From Bacteroidota bacterium (GTDB taxonomy: Bacteria; Bacteroidota; Bacteroidia; Flavobacteriales; Flavobacteriaceae): a DNA stretch of 64,000 nt. The stretch lies in contig JAFDZC010000018.1 of the NCBI GenBank assembly GCA_018267095.1, forward strand, positions 310,001 to 374,000. The letters run 5' to 3'. Positions 1 to 8,507 of the stretch are shown here, one piece after another (positions within the stretch are counted from its first letter, which is position 1; every line of letters begins with the position of its first letter). Under the pieces are notes generated by a model that saw only the letters and a program-made list of their open reading frames with translations, had not been told where the DNA came from and did no database searches. Made by a program: the position numbers and the translations under genes.

Positions 1-679
1 TATTCGCTACTACAAAGTTTTTGATGGTGATGGTTTTGTAGTGTTTGAAATAGTACAAAAATCCAATCGACGGAATAGCCAATAAAGCCATAAAGTGAAC
101 GCCAAAAGACAATCCAATGATTAAACTAATCACCAAAAGCCATTTGTTTCCGCGGGGAGTAAACATGTCTTGTTCCCAACGCAAAGCGAGCCACAAAAGC
201 AAAGCAATCAGCAACATGGCCATGGCATACACTTCGGCTTCAACCGCATTGAACCAAAAACTGTCCGAAAAAGTAAAAACCAACGCGCCTACAAACGAAC
301 TTCCGAGAATGACCATTGCATTGTTTGGAGTGATTTCTTCAGGGTCAGTACTGGAAGCAATGATTTTTCGCATGATTATCGTCGACGACCAAAACATAAA
401 CAAGATGGTAAACGCGCTTGAAAACACCGACATCATATTGACCATCAAGGCTACATGTTGGGCGTCGGTAGCAAACATCGCAAAGAAAGCACCCATCATC
501 TGGAAAAGAGGCGCTCCCGGAGGGTGACCTACTTCAAGTTTGGCAGCGGTGGCAATATATTCACCACAGTCCCAAAAACTCATCGTGGGTTCTACAGTCA
601 GTGAATAAGTAATCAAGGCAACGGTAAAAGCGACCCAACCGATGATGGTATTCCACTTGTTGAAATTGAATGACGTCAT
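1..679 (-). CDS. DUF2723 family multi-pass membrane protein, 5' part only
   Basis: This is the N-terminal 226 residues of a protein running off the left edge. I translated the reverse strand by eye; the start is the ATG at 679-677, giving MTSFNFNKWNTIIGWVAF. The protein opens with a membrane helix, followed by SFWDCGEYIATAAKLEVGHP, which is characteristic of the DUF2723 family, and then by several hydrophobic helices separated by short loops. DUF2723 proteins are large (about 1000 residues in Bacteroidetes) and are related to glycosyltransferase-C-fold enzymes, often compared with protein O-mannosyltransferases. The acidic residue in the first loop (WDCGE) fits that fold. The lipid-linked substrate is unknown. 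It is divergent from the tRNA-Gln gene. Family assignment is confident; enzymatic role is inferred only. Confidence 0.85.
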   Translation of the reverse strand, partial: MTSFNFNKWNTIIGWVAFTVALITYSLTVEPTMSFWDCGEYIATAAKLEVGHPPGAPLFQMMGAFFAMFATDAQHVALMVNMMSVFSSAFTILFMFWSSTIIMRKIIASSTDPEEITPNNAMVILGSSFVGALVFTFSDSFWFNAVEAEVYAMAMLLIALLLWLALRWEQDMFTPRGNKWLLVISLIIGLSFGVHFMALLAIPSIGFLYYFKHYKTITIKNFVVAN

Positions 680-842
680 ATAAATGTTTGTAGTTTTTAA
701 AGCGATACAAAGAAACTATTTTTTTGTGTATGCCCGTTTTGATTCATAAAAAAATCCGAGGCTGTTTATCAACGATTTAAAAAGCGAAGTATTATGTTCA
801 AAAAATAATTCAATAAAAATTAGAGATTTTTTTTCTAAAATC

Positions 843-872
843 TTGCTTAAAATAAATTTTGTTATAAATTTG
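843..872 (+). promoter_or_regulatory. Bacteroidetes-type promoter of tRNA-Gln
   Basis: TTG at 843-845, a 19-nt spacer, and TAAATTTG at 865-872 match the Flavobacterium consensus (TTG, 17-23 nt, TAnnTTTG). Transcription would start near 878-880, about 17 nt before the mature tRNA 5' end. Confidence 0.75.
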
Positions 873-895
873 CACTCGCTTTACAGCAATGGTAA

Positions 896-966
896 TGGTC
901 CATGGTGTAATGGTAACACTACGGTTTTTGGTGCCGTCTTTCTAGGTTCGAGTCCTAGTGGACCAA
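896..966 (+). tRNA. tRNA-Gln (anticodon TTG)
   Basis: A cloverleaf can be folded by eye. The acceptor TGGTCCA (896-902) pairs fully with TGGACCA (959-965). The D-stem is GTGT/ACAC. The anticodon stem ACGGT/GCCGT encloses the loop TTTTGGT with anticodon TTG. The T-stem CTAGG/CCTAG encloses TTCGAGT. The discriminator is A966 and the 3' CCA is not encoded (next bases CAAAAA). The gene is 71 nt, with its own promoter upstream and a strong hairpin terminator 8 nt downstream, so it forms a single-gene unit. Confidence 0.95.
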
Positions 967-967
967 C

Positions 968-999
968 AAAAAAGCCTCCTGACTCAGGAGGCTTTTTTT
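968..999. terminator. Bidirectional terminator between tRNA-Gln and usp
   Basis: A 9-bp perfect stem, GCCTCCTGA (974-982) with TCAGGAGGC (984-992), is flanked by an A-run on the left and a T-run (993-999) on the right. It can therefore end both the tRNA transcript (plus) and the converging universal stress gene (minus). Confidence 0.9.
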
Positions 1000-1018
1000 A
1001 TTTGTACTATTTTAAAAT

Positions 1019-1843
1019 TTAGATTTTAAAAGTAATCACCGGACGAATAGCGTGATTTACTAAATCTTCACTGATGCTTCCGTTAAAGAAATGCGCAAAA
1101 CCGGTTCTTCCGTGTGTGCACATGCCAATCAAATCAGCATTTACTTTGTTGGCAAAATTCAAAATTCCTTTCTCAACATTGGTGTCGTTGTAAATATCCA
1201 TGCTGTAATTGGTGTAATTGAATTCAGCCATAAACTCGCTCATGATTTTCTCGGCAGTATGTGTTGGCTTGAAACTATTCGGCGTATTTACCATCACTAA
1301 ATTCAGTTTTGAATTGAAAACTTTGGCAAAGTCGAGCAATAATTTGAAAGGTTTTTTGATTTCATTTGAAAAGTCAGAAGCAAAAACAAAATTCGAGGCT
1401 TTGAAATCATTAATTTGATTTTTAATTACCAATACCGGAACGTCCGAGAATCGAACTACTTTTTCAGTGTTTGATCCAATGAACATTTCTTCAAAACCAC
1501 TAGTTCCGTGCGAACCCATCACCACCAAATCCACTTCGTTCTTTTTGATGATTTTCATGATTCCGTCAAAGGCTTTCTCAAACTGAACTGCTTCAGAAAC
1601 GTTGATTCCGTCTAGAAAATCTGCGTCCATTAGTTCTTCAAGATTTTCAAGCGCTTTGTTTTTGTACAGCATGATTTCAGGAATCTGGTGTCCGCTGCCA
1701 ATGGCATCACCAGCTTGATGCGGAAGTTCCAACATGTGTAGCAAAATGATTTCGCTGTTGTTCTCTTTGGCAATCTGTGCTGCCACTCTTAATGCATATT
1801 CGGCGTGTTGTGAAAAATCCGTTGGGACAAGTATTTTTTTCAT
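1019..1843 (-). CDS. Universal stress protein, two UspA domains
   Basis: The 274-residue cytoplasmic protein has tandem UspA folds (about residues 1-140 and 148-274). The first domain begins MKKILVPTDFS and carries the ATP-binding signature G-2x-G-9x-G-S (G110, G113, G123, S124). The second repeats it as GMCTHGRTGFAHFFNGS near the C-terminus. Family members bind ATP or nucleotides and are induced by starvation or redox stress; the specific role here cannot be read from sequence. It is a monocistronic unit converging on tRNA-Gln. Upstream on the minus strand there is only a near-match to the -7 box (TACCTTTA), so the promoter is uncertain. Confidence 0.92.
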   Translation of the reverse strand: MKKILVPTDFSQHAEYALRVAAQIAKENNSEIILLHMLELPHQAGDAIGSGHQIPEIMLYKNKALENLEELMDADFLDGINVSEAVQFEKAFDGIMKIIKKNEVDLVVMGSHGTSGFEEMFIGSNTEKVVRFSDVPVLVIKNQINDFKASNFVFASDFSNEIKKPFKLLLDFAKVFNSKLNLVMVNTPNSFKPTHTAEKIMSEFMAEFNYTNYSMDIYNDTNVEKGILNFANKVNADLIGMCTHGRTGFAHFFNGSISEDLVNHAIRPVITFKI

Positions 1844-1928
1844 AGTAAAAAAAGTAAAAATTTGTAGATACAGTTTTATTTTTCTGCGTCATAAAGGTAA
1901 TATAATTTTTTTACAAGCTTAATGATTT

Positions 1929-1955
1929 TTGAATTATAAAAAAAGATTATATTTG
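1929..1955 (+). promoter_or_regulatory. Promoter of rimP-nusA-infB operon
   Basis: TATATTTG at 1948-1955 is a perfect -7 box (TAnnTTTG). A TTG at 1929-1931 lies 16 nt upstream, one less than the usual minimum spacing, so the -33 assignment is less sure than the -7. Confidence 0.65.
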
Positions 1956-1983
1956 CACCGTTATTTATAGAACGTTAAATAAT

Positions 1984-2009
1984 GAGGGAAGCACTGCTTC
2001 CCTCTTTTT
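1984..2009 (+). terminator. Leader hairpin with U-tract upstream of rimP (possible attenuator)
   Basis: GAGGGAAGC (1984-1992) pairs perfectly with GCTTCCCTC (1996-2004) around the loop ACT, followed by five T residues. It lies after the -7 box and ends 15 nt before the rimP start, inside the operon's own 5' leader, where a plain terminator would shut off the genes. It is therefore a candidate regulated (attenuated) terminator or a structure controlling translation start. Confidence 0.6.
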
Positions 2010-2019
2010 ATAAAAAAAT

Positions 2020-2484
2020 ATGACATTCAAAGAAAAAGTTCGCCAATTGCTCGAGGATGCTCTTCAAGAAAGACCTTCGCTGTTTTTGATCGATTTAACC
2101 ATTACCGATGCGGGAAAAATCAATGTGAATATTGATGGTGATAATGGGGTAACTTTACAAGATTGTATTGATGTCAGCCGCGCCATTGAGCACAACTTAG
2201 ACCGTGAAGAACAAGACTTTGCGTTAGAAGTTGCTTCGGTTGGTGTTGGTTCGCCGCTTAAATTGGTTCGACAATACATCAAAAACGTTGGAAGAACTTT
2301 GATTGTAAAGACTGAAAATCAAACTATTGAAGCCGAGCTTGTAGCGGCAAATGATAATTTTATAACTTTATCCTGGCAAGCCAGAGAACCTAAAAAAATC
2401 GGAAAAGGAAAAGAAACGGTGCAAAAAACGGTAGAGATTCCTTATTCTGAAATCAAAGAAGCTATTGTTACAATAATATTTTAA
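2020..2484 (+). CDS. rimP: Ribosome maturation factor RimP
   Basis: The 154-residue protein has a RimP/DUF150 N-terminal domain (about 1-80) containing the conserved run [19 protein letters not shown] and the following [18 protein letters not shown] segment, then a small SH3-like C-terminal domain. RimP binds the free 30S subunit and assists its assembly. Normal length for the family. It is the first gene of rimP-nusA-infB, an order conserved across bacteria; nusA starts 12 nt downstream. There is no Shine-Dalgarno sequence; the A-run just before the ATG is typical of this phylum. The leader carries a promoter and a hairpin. Confidence 0.95.
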   Translation: MTFKEKVRQLLEDALQERPSLFLIDLTITDAGKINVNIDGDNGVTLQDCIDVSRAIEHNLDREEQDFALEVASVGVGSPLKLVRQYIKNVGRTLIVKTENQTIEAELVAANDNFITLSWQAREPKKIGKGKETVQKTVEIPYSEIKEAIVTIIF

Positions 2485-2496
2485 TCAAAAGATGGC

Positions 2497-3741
2497 ATGG
2501 AAAATTTAGCATTAATCGAATCGTTTTCAGAGTTTAAAGATGACAAGCTGATCGATCGCGTAACGCTTATGGCAATTTTAGAAGATGTGTTTAGAAACGC
2601 ATTAAAGAAAAAATTCGGATCAGACGAGAATTTCGACATCATCATCAATCCTGACAAAGGCGATATGGAAATTTGGCGCAGACGTGTCATCGTTGCCGAC
2701 GAAGATCTCGATTTGGAAAACGAAGAAATCACCTTGACTGAGGCTAGAAAAATTGAACCGGATTTTGAAATTGGCGAAGAAGTTTCCGAAGAAGTAAAAC
2801 TCATCGATTTGGGTCGTCGCGCTATTTTGGCTTTGCGTCAGAACTTGATTTCAAAAATTCACGAGCACGATAATACCAATCTGTACAAACAATTCAAAGA
2901 TTTAATTGGCGAAATTTACACTGCTGAGGTACATCATGTGCGCCCAAGAGTGGTTATTTTGGTTGATGACGAAGGAAACGAAATTGTGCTTCCGAAAGAA
3001 AAACAAATTCCATCTGACTTTTTCCGCAAAGGCGACAACGTGCGCGGAATCATTGAAAATGTTGAGCTCAAAGGCAACAAACCGCAGATCATCATGTCGA
3101 GAACTTCTGAAAAATTCCTCGAAAAATTATTTGAGCAAGAAATTCCGGAAGTGTTCGATGGTTTGATTATGATTAAAAATGTAGTACGCATTCCTGGCGA
3201 CAAAGCCAAAGTAGCGGTTGATTCTTATGATGATCGCATCGATCCTGTGGGCGCTTGTGTGGGCATGAAAGGTTCGCGCATCCACGGAATTGTTCGCGAA
3301 TTAGGAAACGAAAACATCGACGTAATTAATTATACAACCAATACACAATTGTATATTTCACGTGCACTCAGCCCGGCTAAAGTTTCATCCATCAAAATTT
3401 TCGAAGACGAAAAAAGAGCTGAAGTATTTTTGAAATTAGAAGAAGTTTCTAAAGCCATTGGTCGCGGTGGTCACAACATCAAATTGGCTGGATTGTTAAC
3501 GGGTTACGAATTGGATGTAATTCGCGAAGGAAGCACCATTGATGAAGAAGATGACGTAGAATTGGCTGAATTCTCTGACGAAATCGACGGATGGGTTATT
3601 GACGAATTTGCTAAAATCGGCTTAGATACCGCCCGAAGCATCCTCAATCAAGACGTTGATGATTTGGTTAGAAGAACAGACTTAGAAGAAGAAACGATTT
3701 TGGATGTGATTCGCATCCTCAAAGAAGAGTTGAATTCTTAA
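2497..3741 (+). CDS. nusA: Transcription termination/antitermination factor NusA
   Basis: The 414-residue protein has an N-terminal RNA-polymerase-binding domain (about 1-125), an S1 domain (about 130-200), and two KH domains. KH1 contains CVGMKGSRIHGIVREL and KH2 contains AIGRGGHNIKLAG, both with the GxxG RNA-binding loop. The length indicates the short form without the two acidic C-terminal repeats found in E. coli NusA. NusA modulates pausing, hairpin termination and antitermination. It is the second gene of the operon, and since it stimulates intrinsic terminators, the hairpin in its own leader could act as feedback control (inference). Confidence 0.96.
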   Translation: MENLALIESFSEFKDDKLIDRVTLMAILEDVFRNALKKKFGSDENFDIIINPDKGDMEIWRRRVIVADEDLDLENEEITLTEARKIEPDFEIGEEVSEEVKLIDLGRRAILALRQNLISKIHEHDNTNLYKQFKDLIGEIYTAEVHHVRPRVVILVDDEGNEIVLPKEKQIPSDFFRKGDNVRGIIENVELKGNKPQIIMSRTSEKFLEKLFEQEIPEVFDGLIMIKNVVRIPGDKAKVAVDSYDDRIDPVGACVGMKGSRIHGIVRELGNENIDVINYTTNTQLYISRALSPAKVSSIKIFEDEKRAEVFLKLEEVSKAIGRGGHNIKLAGLLTGYELDVIREGSTIDEEDDVELAEFSDEIDGWVIDEFAKIGLDTARSILNQDVDDLVRRTDLEEETILDVIRILKEELNS

Positions 3742-3792
3742 GCATACAACACTAAACAACAACACAACCAAAGCCACAAATAAAAAGATTTT

Positions 3793-6486
3793 ATGTCTGA
3801 AGAAAGAGTAATAAGAATTAATAAGGTTTTAAGGGAATTTAATATTTCACTTGACAGAGCCGTTGAGCATCTCAAAGAGAAAGGCATTACCATTGATGCC
3901 AATCCGAATGCCAAAATCTCTGAGGTAGAATATGGGATTCTTCAAGGCCAGTTTGCCGGTGATAAAGGCAATAAAGAAGCATCTAAAGAAGTAGGCGAGG
4001 AAAAACGCAAAGAAAAAGAAGCGCTGCGACTAGAGCGTGAAAAAGAGATTGAAGACAAGCGCAAACAAGACGAAGAGCGTCAGCGCAATGAAGTTATCAA
4101 AGCTCGTGCAGTGGTTTCCGGGCTGAAACAAGTGGGTGTTATTGATTTAGATGCTGCTCGAAACTCTTCAGAAAAAGATACAACGCCTGAAGTTTCACAA
4201 ACAGCTCCTGTTGAAGTAAAAGCAGAAAGCAAACCTGAAGCTGCAGCGCAAACTCCGTCAGAGCCGGCGGTTGATGATACGATTACGACACAATATCAAA
4301 AACTTTCCGGAGCAACTTTGACGGGTCAAACAATTGATTTATCGCAATTTGAGCGCGCTAAAAAGAAAAAGGAAGATCCGAAACAAGCGGCCAATAACGC
4401 CAACCAAAATCAAAAGAATAAGCGCAAACGCATTCCTTCAAAACCCAATGAAACCAAACCGGGTCAGCCACAACAGGGGCCAAGACCGGGCGGAAACATT
4501 CAAGGCGGAAACAATAAACCTGGCGGAAAACCTGGCTTTAACAAAGGAAACAATCGTCCGGTTATTGCCAAAGTTGAGCCTACAGAAGAAGAAGTTAAAA
4601 ATCAAATCCGCGAAACCTTAGAAAAACTTCAAGGAAAATCGGGTAAATCCAAAGCGGCAAAATACCGTCGTGACAAACGCGATTCTCACCGTCAAAAAAC
4701 TGAAGAAGAGCAAAGAGCTTTTGAAGAAGGAAGTAAAATCCTCAAAGTTACTGAGTTTGTGACCGTGGGCGAGATTGCAACGATGATGGATGTGCCGATT
4801 ACTAAAGTGATTGGAACCTGTATGTCATTGGGTATCATGGTAACGATGAACCAACGATTGGATGCTGAAACACTGACCATTGTAGCAGATGAATTTGGAT
4901 TTGAAGTTGAGTTCATTACCACCGATATCGAAGAAAATATTCAAGTTCAAGAAGATAGCGCTGAAGATTTGGTTACTCGCGCGCCCATTGTAACGGTAAT
5001 GGGTCACGTTGACCACGGAAAAACATCATTGCTTGATTATATTCGTAAAGAAAACGTAATTGCCGGTGAGTCCGGTGGGATTACCCAGCATATTGGAGCG
5101 TACGGAGTTACTTTAGAAAACGGTCAAAAGATTGCGTTTCTCGATACTCCGGGGCACGAAGCCTTTACGGCCATGCGTGCTCGTGGAGCTCAGGTAACCG
5201 ATATTGCTATCATTGTAATTGCCGCTGATGACGACATCATGCCGCAAACCAAAGAGGCGATTAGTCACGCACAAGCAGCTGGAGTTCCGATTATTTTCGC
5301 CATCAATAAAATTGATAAACCCAATGCCAATCCGGACAAAATCAAAGAGCGTTTGGCTGGTATGAACTTATTGGTTGAAGATTGGGGCGGTAAAATTCAA
5401 TCACACGATATTTCTGCAAAAGCAGGTACTGGTGTCAAAGAACTACTTGAAAAAGTATTATTAGAAGCCGAAATACTTGATTTAAAAGCCAATCCGGATC
5501 GATTGGCACAAGGAACAGTTGTTGAAGCACAACTCGATAAAGGAAAAGGATATGTGGCGACCATCTTGGTTCAAAACGGAACTTTGCGCATTGGAGATTA
5601 TATGTTGGCCGGTAAAAACCACGGTAAAATCAGAGCAATGTTTGATGAGCGCGGACATACCGTAAAAGAAGCTGGTCCATCAACTCCGGTTTCGGTTCTT
5701 GGTTTGGATGGAGCACCAACTGCTGGTGATAAGTTTAATATTTACGAAGACGAAAGAGAAGCCAAACAAATTGCCGCAAAACGTACCCAATTGCAACGCG
5801 AGCAATCCGTTCGCACGCAAAGACACATTACTTTGGCCGAAATTGGACGTCGTATTGCATTAGGACAATTTAAAGAACTCAACATCATTATTAAAGGTGA
5901 CGTGGATGGTTCTGTTGAAGCACTTACCGATTCATTCTCAAAATTGTCAACCGACGAAATTCAAATCAACATCATTCACAAAGGTGTTGGTGCGATTACC
6001 GAAAGCGACGTTATGCTCGCTTCGGCATCAGATGCGATCATCATCGGATTTAATGTTCGCCCGGCCGGAAGTGCCAAAGCTTTGGCTGAAAAAGAAGAAA
6101 TCGATATCAGAAATTACTCAATCATCTACGACGCTATTGACGACTTGAAAGATGCGATGGAAGGAATGTTGTCTCCGGAAATGAAGGAAGAAATTACTGG
6201 AACAGCTGAAATTCGCGAAGTATTTAAAATTTCAAAAGTGGGTTCAATTGCCGGCTGTATGATTACTGACGGTAAAGTGTTCCGATCTTCAAAAGTTCGA
6301 TTGATTCGAGAGGGAGTCGTGATTTTTACCGGCGATATTGCTGCTTTAAAACGCTTTAAAGATGATGTGAAAGAAGTCAGCAAAGGATATGATTGCGGTA
6401 TACAACTCAAAAACTATAATGACATCGAAATCAACGATATCATCGAGGCCTTCCAAGAAGTTGCCGTCAAAAAGAAACTTAAATAG
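3793..6486 (+). CDS. infB: Translation initiation factor IF-2
   Basis: The 897-residue GTPase delivers initiator tRNA to the 30S subunit. Residues 1-60 form the small N-terminal IF2 domain ([20 protein letters not shown]), then a long charged and Gly/Pro/Asn-rich linker runs to about residue 310, with an Arg/Lys-Glu coiled segment at 70-110 and a glycine-rich stretch near 230-260. The G-domain starts with GHVDHGKT (G404), followed by DTPGHEAF and NKID, then the beta-barrel and C-terminal domains. The linker is variable in all bacteria. It starts 51 nt after nusA with no promoter visible between, and ends at a strong terminator. Confidence 0.97.
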   Translation: MSEERVIRINKVLREFNISLDRAVEHLKEKGITIDANPNAKISEVEYGILQGQFAGDKGNKEASKEVGEEKRKEKEALRLEREKEIEDKRKQDEERQRNEVIKARAVVSGLKQVGVIDLDAARNSSEKDTTPEVSQTAPVEVKAESKPEAAAQTPSEPAVDDTITTQYQKLSGATLTGQTIDLSQFERAKKKKEDPKQAANNANQNQKNKRKRIPSKPNETKPGQPQQGPRPGGNIQGGNNKPGGKPGFNKGNNRPVIAKVEPTEEEVKNQIRETLEKLQGKSGKSKAAKYRRDKRDSHRQKTEEEQRAFEEGSKILKVTEFVTVGEIATMMDVPITKVIGTCMSLGIMVTMNQRLDAETLTIVADEFGFEVEFITTDIEENIQVQEDSAEDLVTRAPIVTVMGHVDHGKTSLLDYIRKENVIAGESGGITQHIGAYGVTLENGQKIAFLDTPGHEAFTAMRARGAQVTDIAIIVIAADDDIMPQTKEAISHAQAAGVPIIFAINKIDKPNANPDKIKERLAGMNLLVEDWGGKIQSHDISAKAGTGVKELLEKVLLEAEILDLKANPDRLAQGTVVEAQLDKGKGYVATILVQNGTLRIGDYMLAGKNHGKIRAMFDERGHTVKEAGPSTPVSVLGLDGAPTAGDKFNIYEDEREAKQIAAKRTQLQREQSVRTQRHITLAEIGRRIALGQFKELNIIIKGDVDGSVEALTDSFSKLSTDEIQINIIHKGVGAITESDVMLASASDAIIIGFNVRPAGSAKALAEKEEIDIRNYSIIYDAIDDLKDAMEGMLSPEMKEEITGTAEIREVFKISKVGSIAGCMITDGKVFRSSKVRLIREGVVIFTGDIAALKRFKDDVKEVSKGYDCGIQLKNYNDIEINDIIEAFQEVAVKKKLK

Positions 6487-6499
6487 TTGTATAAAAAAA

Positions 6500-6523
6500 G
6501 CCCTGAATATTCAGGGCTTTTTT
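6500..6523. terminator. Bidirectional terminator after infB
   Basis: GCCCTGAA (6500-6507) pairs with TTCAGGGC (6510-6517), with an A-run to the left and a T-run to the right. It serves the infB operon (plus) and the converging SPOR-domain gene (minus). Confidence 0.9.
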
Positions 6524-6528
6524 GTTGA

Positions 6529-6918
6529 TTATTTGTTAGGTCTGATCAGAAGAGCATTGGGGTATTTTTTCTTGAGCATATTCAAATTGCGCTCAGCTTC
6601 AATTCTGGTTTTGAAATTTCCAATCCAAACTTTGTATACCGGTGTGTTAAAAACAATTGTTCCGTCGTAGTTTTTGAATTCTTTTCTAAAGTCTCCTAAG
6701 GTTTTCTTGGCAGGCTCACTTTCACCGCTGAAAATTTGAATTTTGTAACGGTCGGTAATGGTTAGAGAGCTATTTATTTTTCTTTTTTCTGTCAAAAGTT
6801 GCTCAAATTTAGGGTCTTGGTTTACGGTAACTTTTGACTCTTGTGCACATATTTTTTTGGCAGAAAATGCTAAAAGAATAAGCGTTAAAACGGACCATTT
6901 TGTCATTGTAATTTTCAT
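6529..6918 (-). CDS. Secreted SPOR-domain protein
   Basis: A 129-residue exported protein beginning MKITMTKWSVLTLILLAFSA, a clear signal peptide ending near ICAQ. The C-terminal half is a SPOR domain (from YKIQIFSG to NALLIRP, with the second half YKVWIGNFKTRIEAERNL). SPOR domains bind denuded glycan strands of peptidoglycan, usually at division sites, so a periplasmic cell-wall role is likely. The start was set at the ATG 6918-6916: an upstream in-frame TTG at 6939 lies inside the -7 promoter box and cannot be in the mRNA. A further ATG at 6906 is possible. Confidence 0.88.
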   Translation of the reverse strand: MKITMTKWSVLTLILLAFSAKKICAQESKVTVNQDPKFEQLLTEKRKINSSLTITDRYKIQIFSGESEPAKKTLGDFRKEFKNYDGTIVFNTPVYKVWIGNFKTRIEAERNLNMLKKKYPNALLIRPNK

Positions 6919-6936
6919 AAAGTAGTGATTTTTATA

Positions 6937-6964
6937 CAAATGTAATACTTCTTGTATTATTCAA
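6937..6964 (-). promoter_or_regulatory. Promoter of SPOR-domain gene
   Basis: On the minus strand, TTG (6964-6962), a 17-nt spacer and TACATTTG (6944-6937) match the Flavobacterium consensus. The expected transcript start near 6931 gives a leader of about 13 nt. Confidence 0.7.
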
Positions 6965-7021
6965 AACGAGATCGTCTATTTAGAATTGATATAAATTGAG
7001 TTTTAAGAGTATTTTAAGGTT

Positions 7022-7050
7022 TTGTGGATAACTCATAAATCGTATTTTTG
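7022..7050 (+). promoter_or_regulatory. Promoter of the ACIII-cox operon
   Basis: TTG at 7022-7024, an 18-nt spacer and TATTTTTG at 7043-7050. The leader to actA would be about 80 nt. The spacer holds TGTGGATAA, which equals a consensus DnaA box in reverse; this is probably coincidental. Confidence 0.7.
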
Positions 7051-7137
7051 TGGCAGTTTTGAAGTAAAATGTGCAAAAAAGCCTGAGTTTACGGCAAAAT
7101 TCGCATTTCAAATTATAGTAGATAATCATAACTAAAT

Positions 7138-8475
7138 ATGAAAAAAGTGGGTAACCATAATTCGTTTTCTAAAAAATTTATCTTCGGCTTAGCGCTTCTG
7201 CTAACATTCTCATTAACCTCTATTGCACAAAATCCGGCTTCGGCTCCGGCTGATGCTGCTGCGGCAGCAACCGCGGCTCCTGCAGCAGGTGGTGGTGATG
7301 CGGCCAAAGGGAAAGAATTGTTCAACACCAATTGTGCGGCCTGTCACAAATTAGATGCAAAAGCAACTGGTCCTGCGCTTCGCGGGGTTGCTGCTAAGCA
7401 TGACATGCAATGGTTTTACAAATGGATTCGCAATAGTTCTGATTTGATTAAATCAGGCGATGCTGCTGCGGTTAAATTGTTCGAAGAAAATAACAAAGCG
7501 GTCATGACTGCTTTTCCTCAATTGTCAAATGCAGATATTGACAACATCATCGCTTATACTTCTGAGCCAAAACCAGAGCCTGCTAAGGCGGGTCCGGCAG
7601 CGGCACCTCCGGGAACTGAAGCGGCTTCAGGTGGAATCTCAAACGATGTGATTCTTGGAGCGCTTTCGTTGGTTATGCTGATGTTGGTGGTTATGTTGAT
7701 GTTGGTTACACGCGTGCTCAACAAAATTGCTAAAGCCAACGGTATTGAAGTTGAAGGTAAAGAGCCGTCAACGCCAATTTGGGTTGCATTTGCGAGAAAT
7801 CAATTCTTAGTATTTGCTACTTCAGTATTATTGATTTTAGCTAGTGGATATTATGTTTATGCTTTCTTCATGCAAGTGGGTATTGACCAAGATTACGAGC
7901 CCGTTCAGCCAATTCATTATTCGCACAGAATTCACGCCGGCAGCAACGGTATCAACTGTAAATATTGCCACTCGGCAGCGCGTGTGAGTAAAAATGCAGG
8001 TATTCCTTCTTTGAACATCTGTATGAATTGCCACAAAAATATTTCTGAGGTTTCAGATACTACTGCAACAGCAGATCATTCAAAAGCATTCTACGATAAC
8101 GAAATCAAAAAATTATATGCTGCGGTGGGTTGGGATCAATCTACACAGAAATACACAGGCAAAACGCAACCGGTTAAATGGGTTCGCATCCACAATCTTC
8201 CTGATTTTGCTTACTTCAACCACTCACAACACGTGACAGTGGCTGGCGTAGAGTGTCAAACTTGCCACGGTCCGGTACAAACCTATGAAGTGATGAAGCA
8301 ATTTGCTCCGCTTACCATGGGTTGGTGTATTGACTGTCACAGAAAAACCGACGTGAAAATGGAGGGTAATGAGTATTACACCAAAATTCACGAAGAACTT
8401 TCTAAAAAATATGGTGTTGACAAACTTACAGCTGCTCAAATGGGTGGTTTGGAATGCGGTAAATGCCACTACTAA
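7138..8475 (+). CDS. actA: ACIII subunit ActA, membrane-anchored hexahaem cytochrome c
   Basis: The 445-residue protein has a signal peptide (ends near SIAQ), an Ala/Pro-rich linker, and a monohaem cytochrome c domain with CAACH at 66-70 and a Met candidate in VMTAFP. A second Ala/Pro linker and two membrane helices follow (about 168-192 and 220-245), then a C-terminal multihaem domain with CxxCH at 274, 295, 373, 397 and 440, the last ending the protein (CGKCHY). That makes six c-type haem sites. ActA carries electrons within alternative complex III, the menaquinol-oxidising complex that replaces bc1 in many Bacteroidetes. It is the first gene of the actA-F/cox operon. The extra N-terminal haem domain goes beyond the five-haem core. 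Confidence 0.95.
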   Translation: MKKVGNHNSFSKKFIFGLALLLTFSLTSIAQNPASAPADAAAAATAAPAAGGGDAAKGKELFNTNCAACHKLDAKATGPALRGVAAKHDMQWFYKWIRNSSDLIKSGDAAAVKLFEENNKAVMTAFPQLSNADIDNIIAYTSEPKPEPAKAGPAAAPPGTEAASGGISNDVILGALSLVMLMLVVMLMLVTRVLNKIAKANGIEVEGKEPSTPIWVAFARNQFLVFATSVLLILASGYYVYAFFMQVGIDQDYEPVQPIHYSHRIHAGSNGINCKYCHSAARVSKNAGIPSLNICMNCHKNISEVSDTTATADHSKAFYDNEIKKLYAAVGWDQSTQKYTGKTQPVKWVRIHNLPDFAYFNHSQHVTVAGVECQTCHGPVQTYEVMKQFAPLTMGWCIDCHRKTDVKMEGNEYYTKIHEELSKKYGVDKLTAAQMGGLECGKCHY

Positions 8476-8507
8476 TCAGAATTTATTAAGAAGCTAACTA
8501 ATTATAT

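Noticed and set aside
117-527. Open frame of 136 codons on the plus strand over the DUF2723 gene
   Set aside because: It is the antisense shadow of a long hydrophobic coding frame whose conserved motifs are on the minus strand.
7023-7031. Perfect DnaA-box 9-mer (reverse of TTATCCACA) in the ACIII promoter spacer
   Set aside because: A single copy; at this base composition about one is expected by chance in 64 kb, and there is no cluster of boxes or AT-rich unwinding region that would mark an origin.
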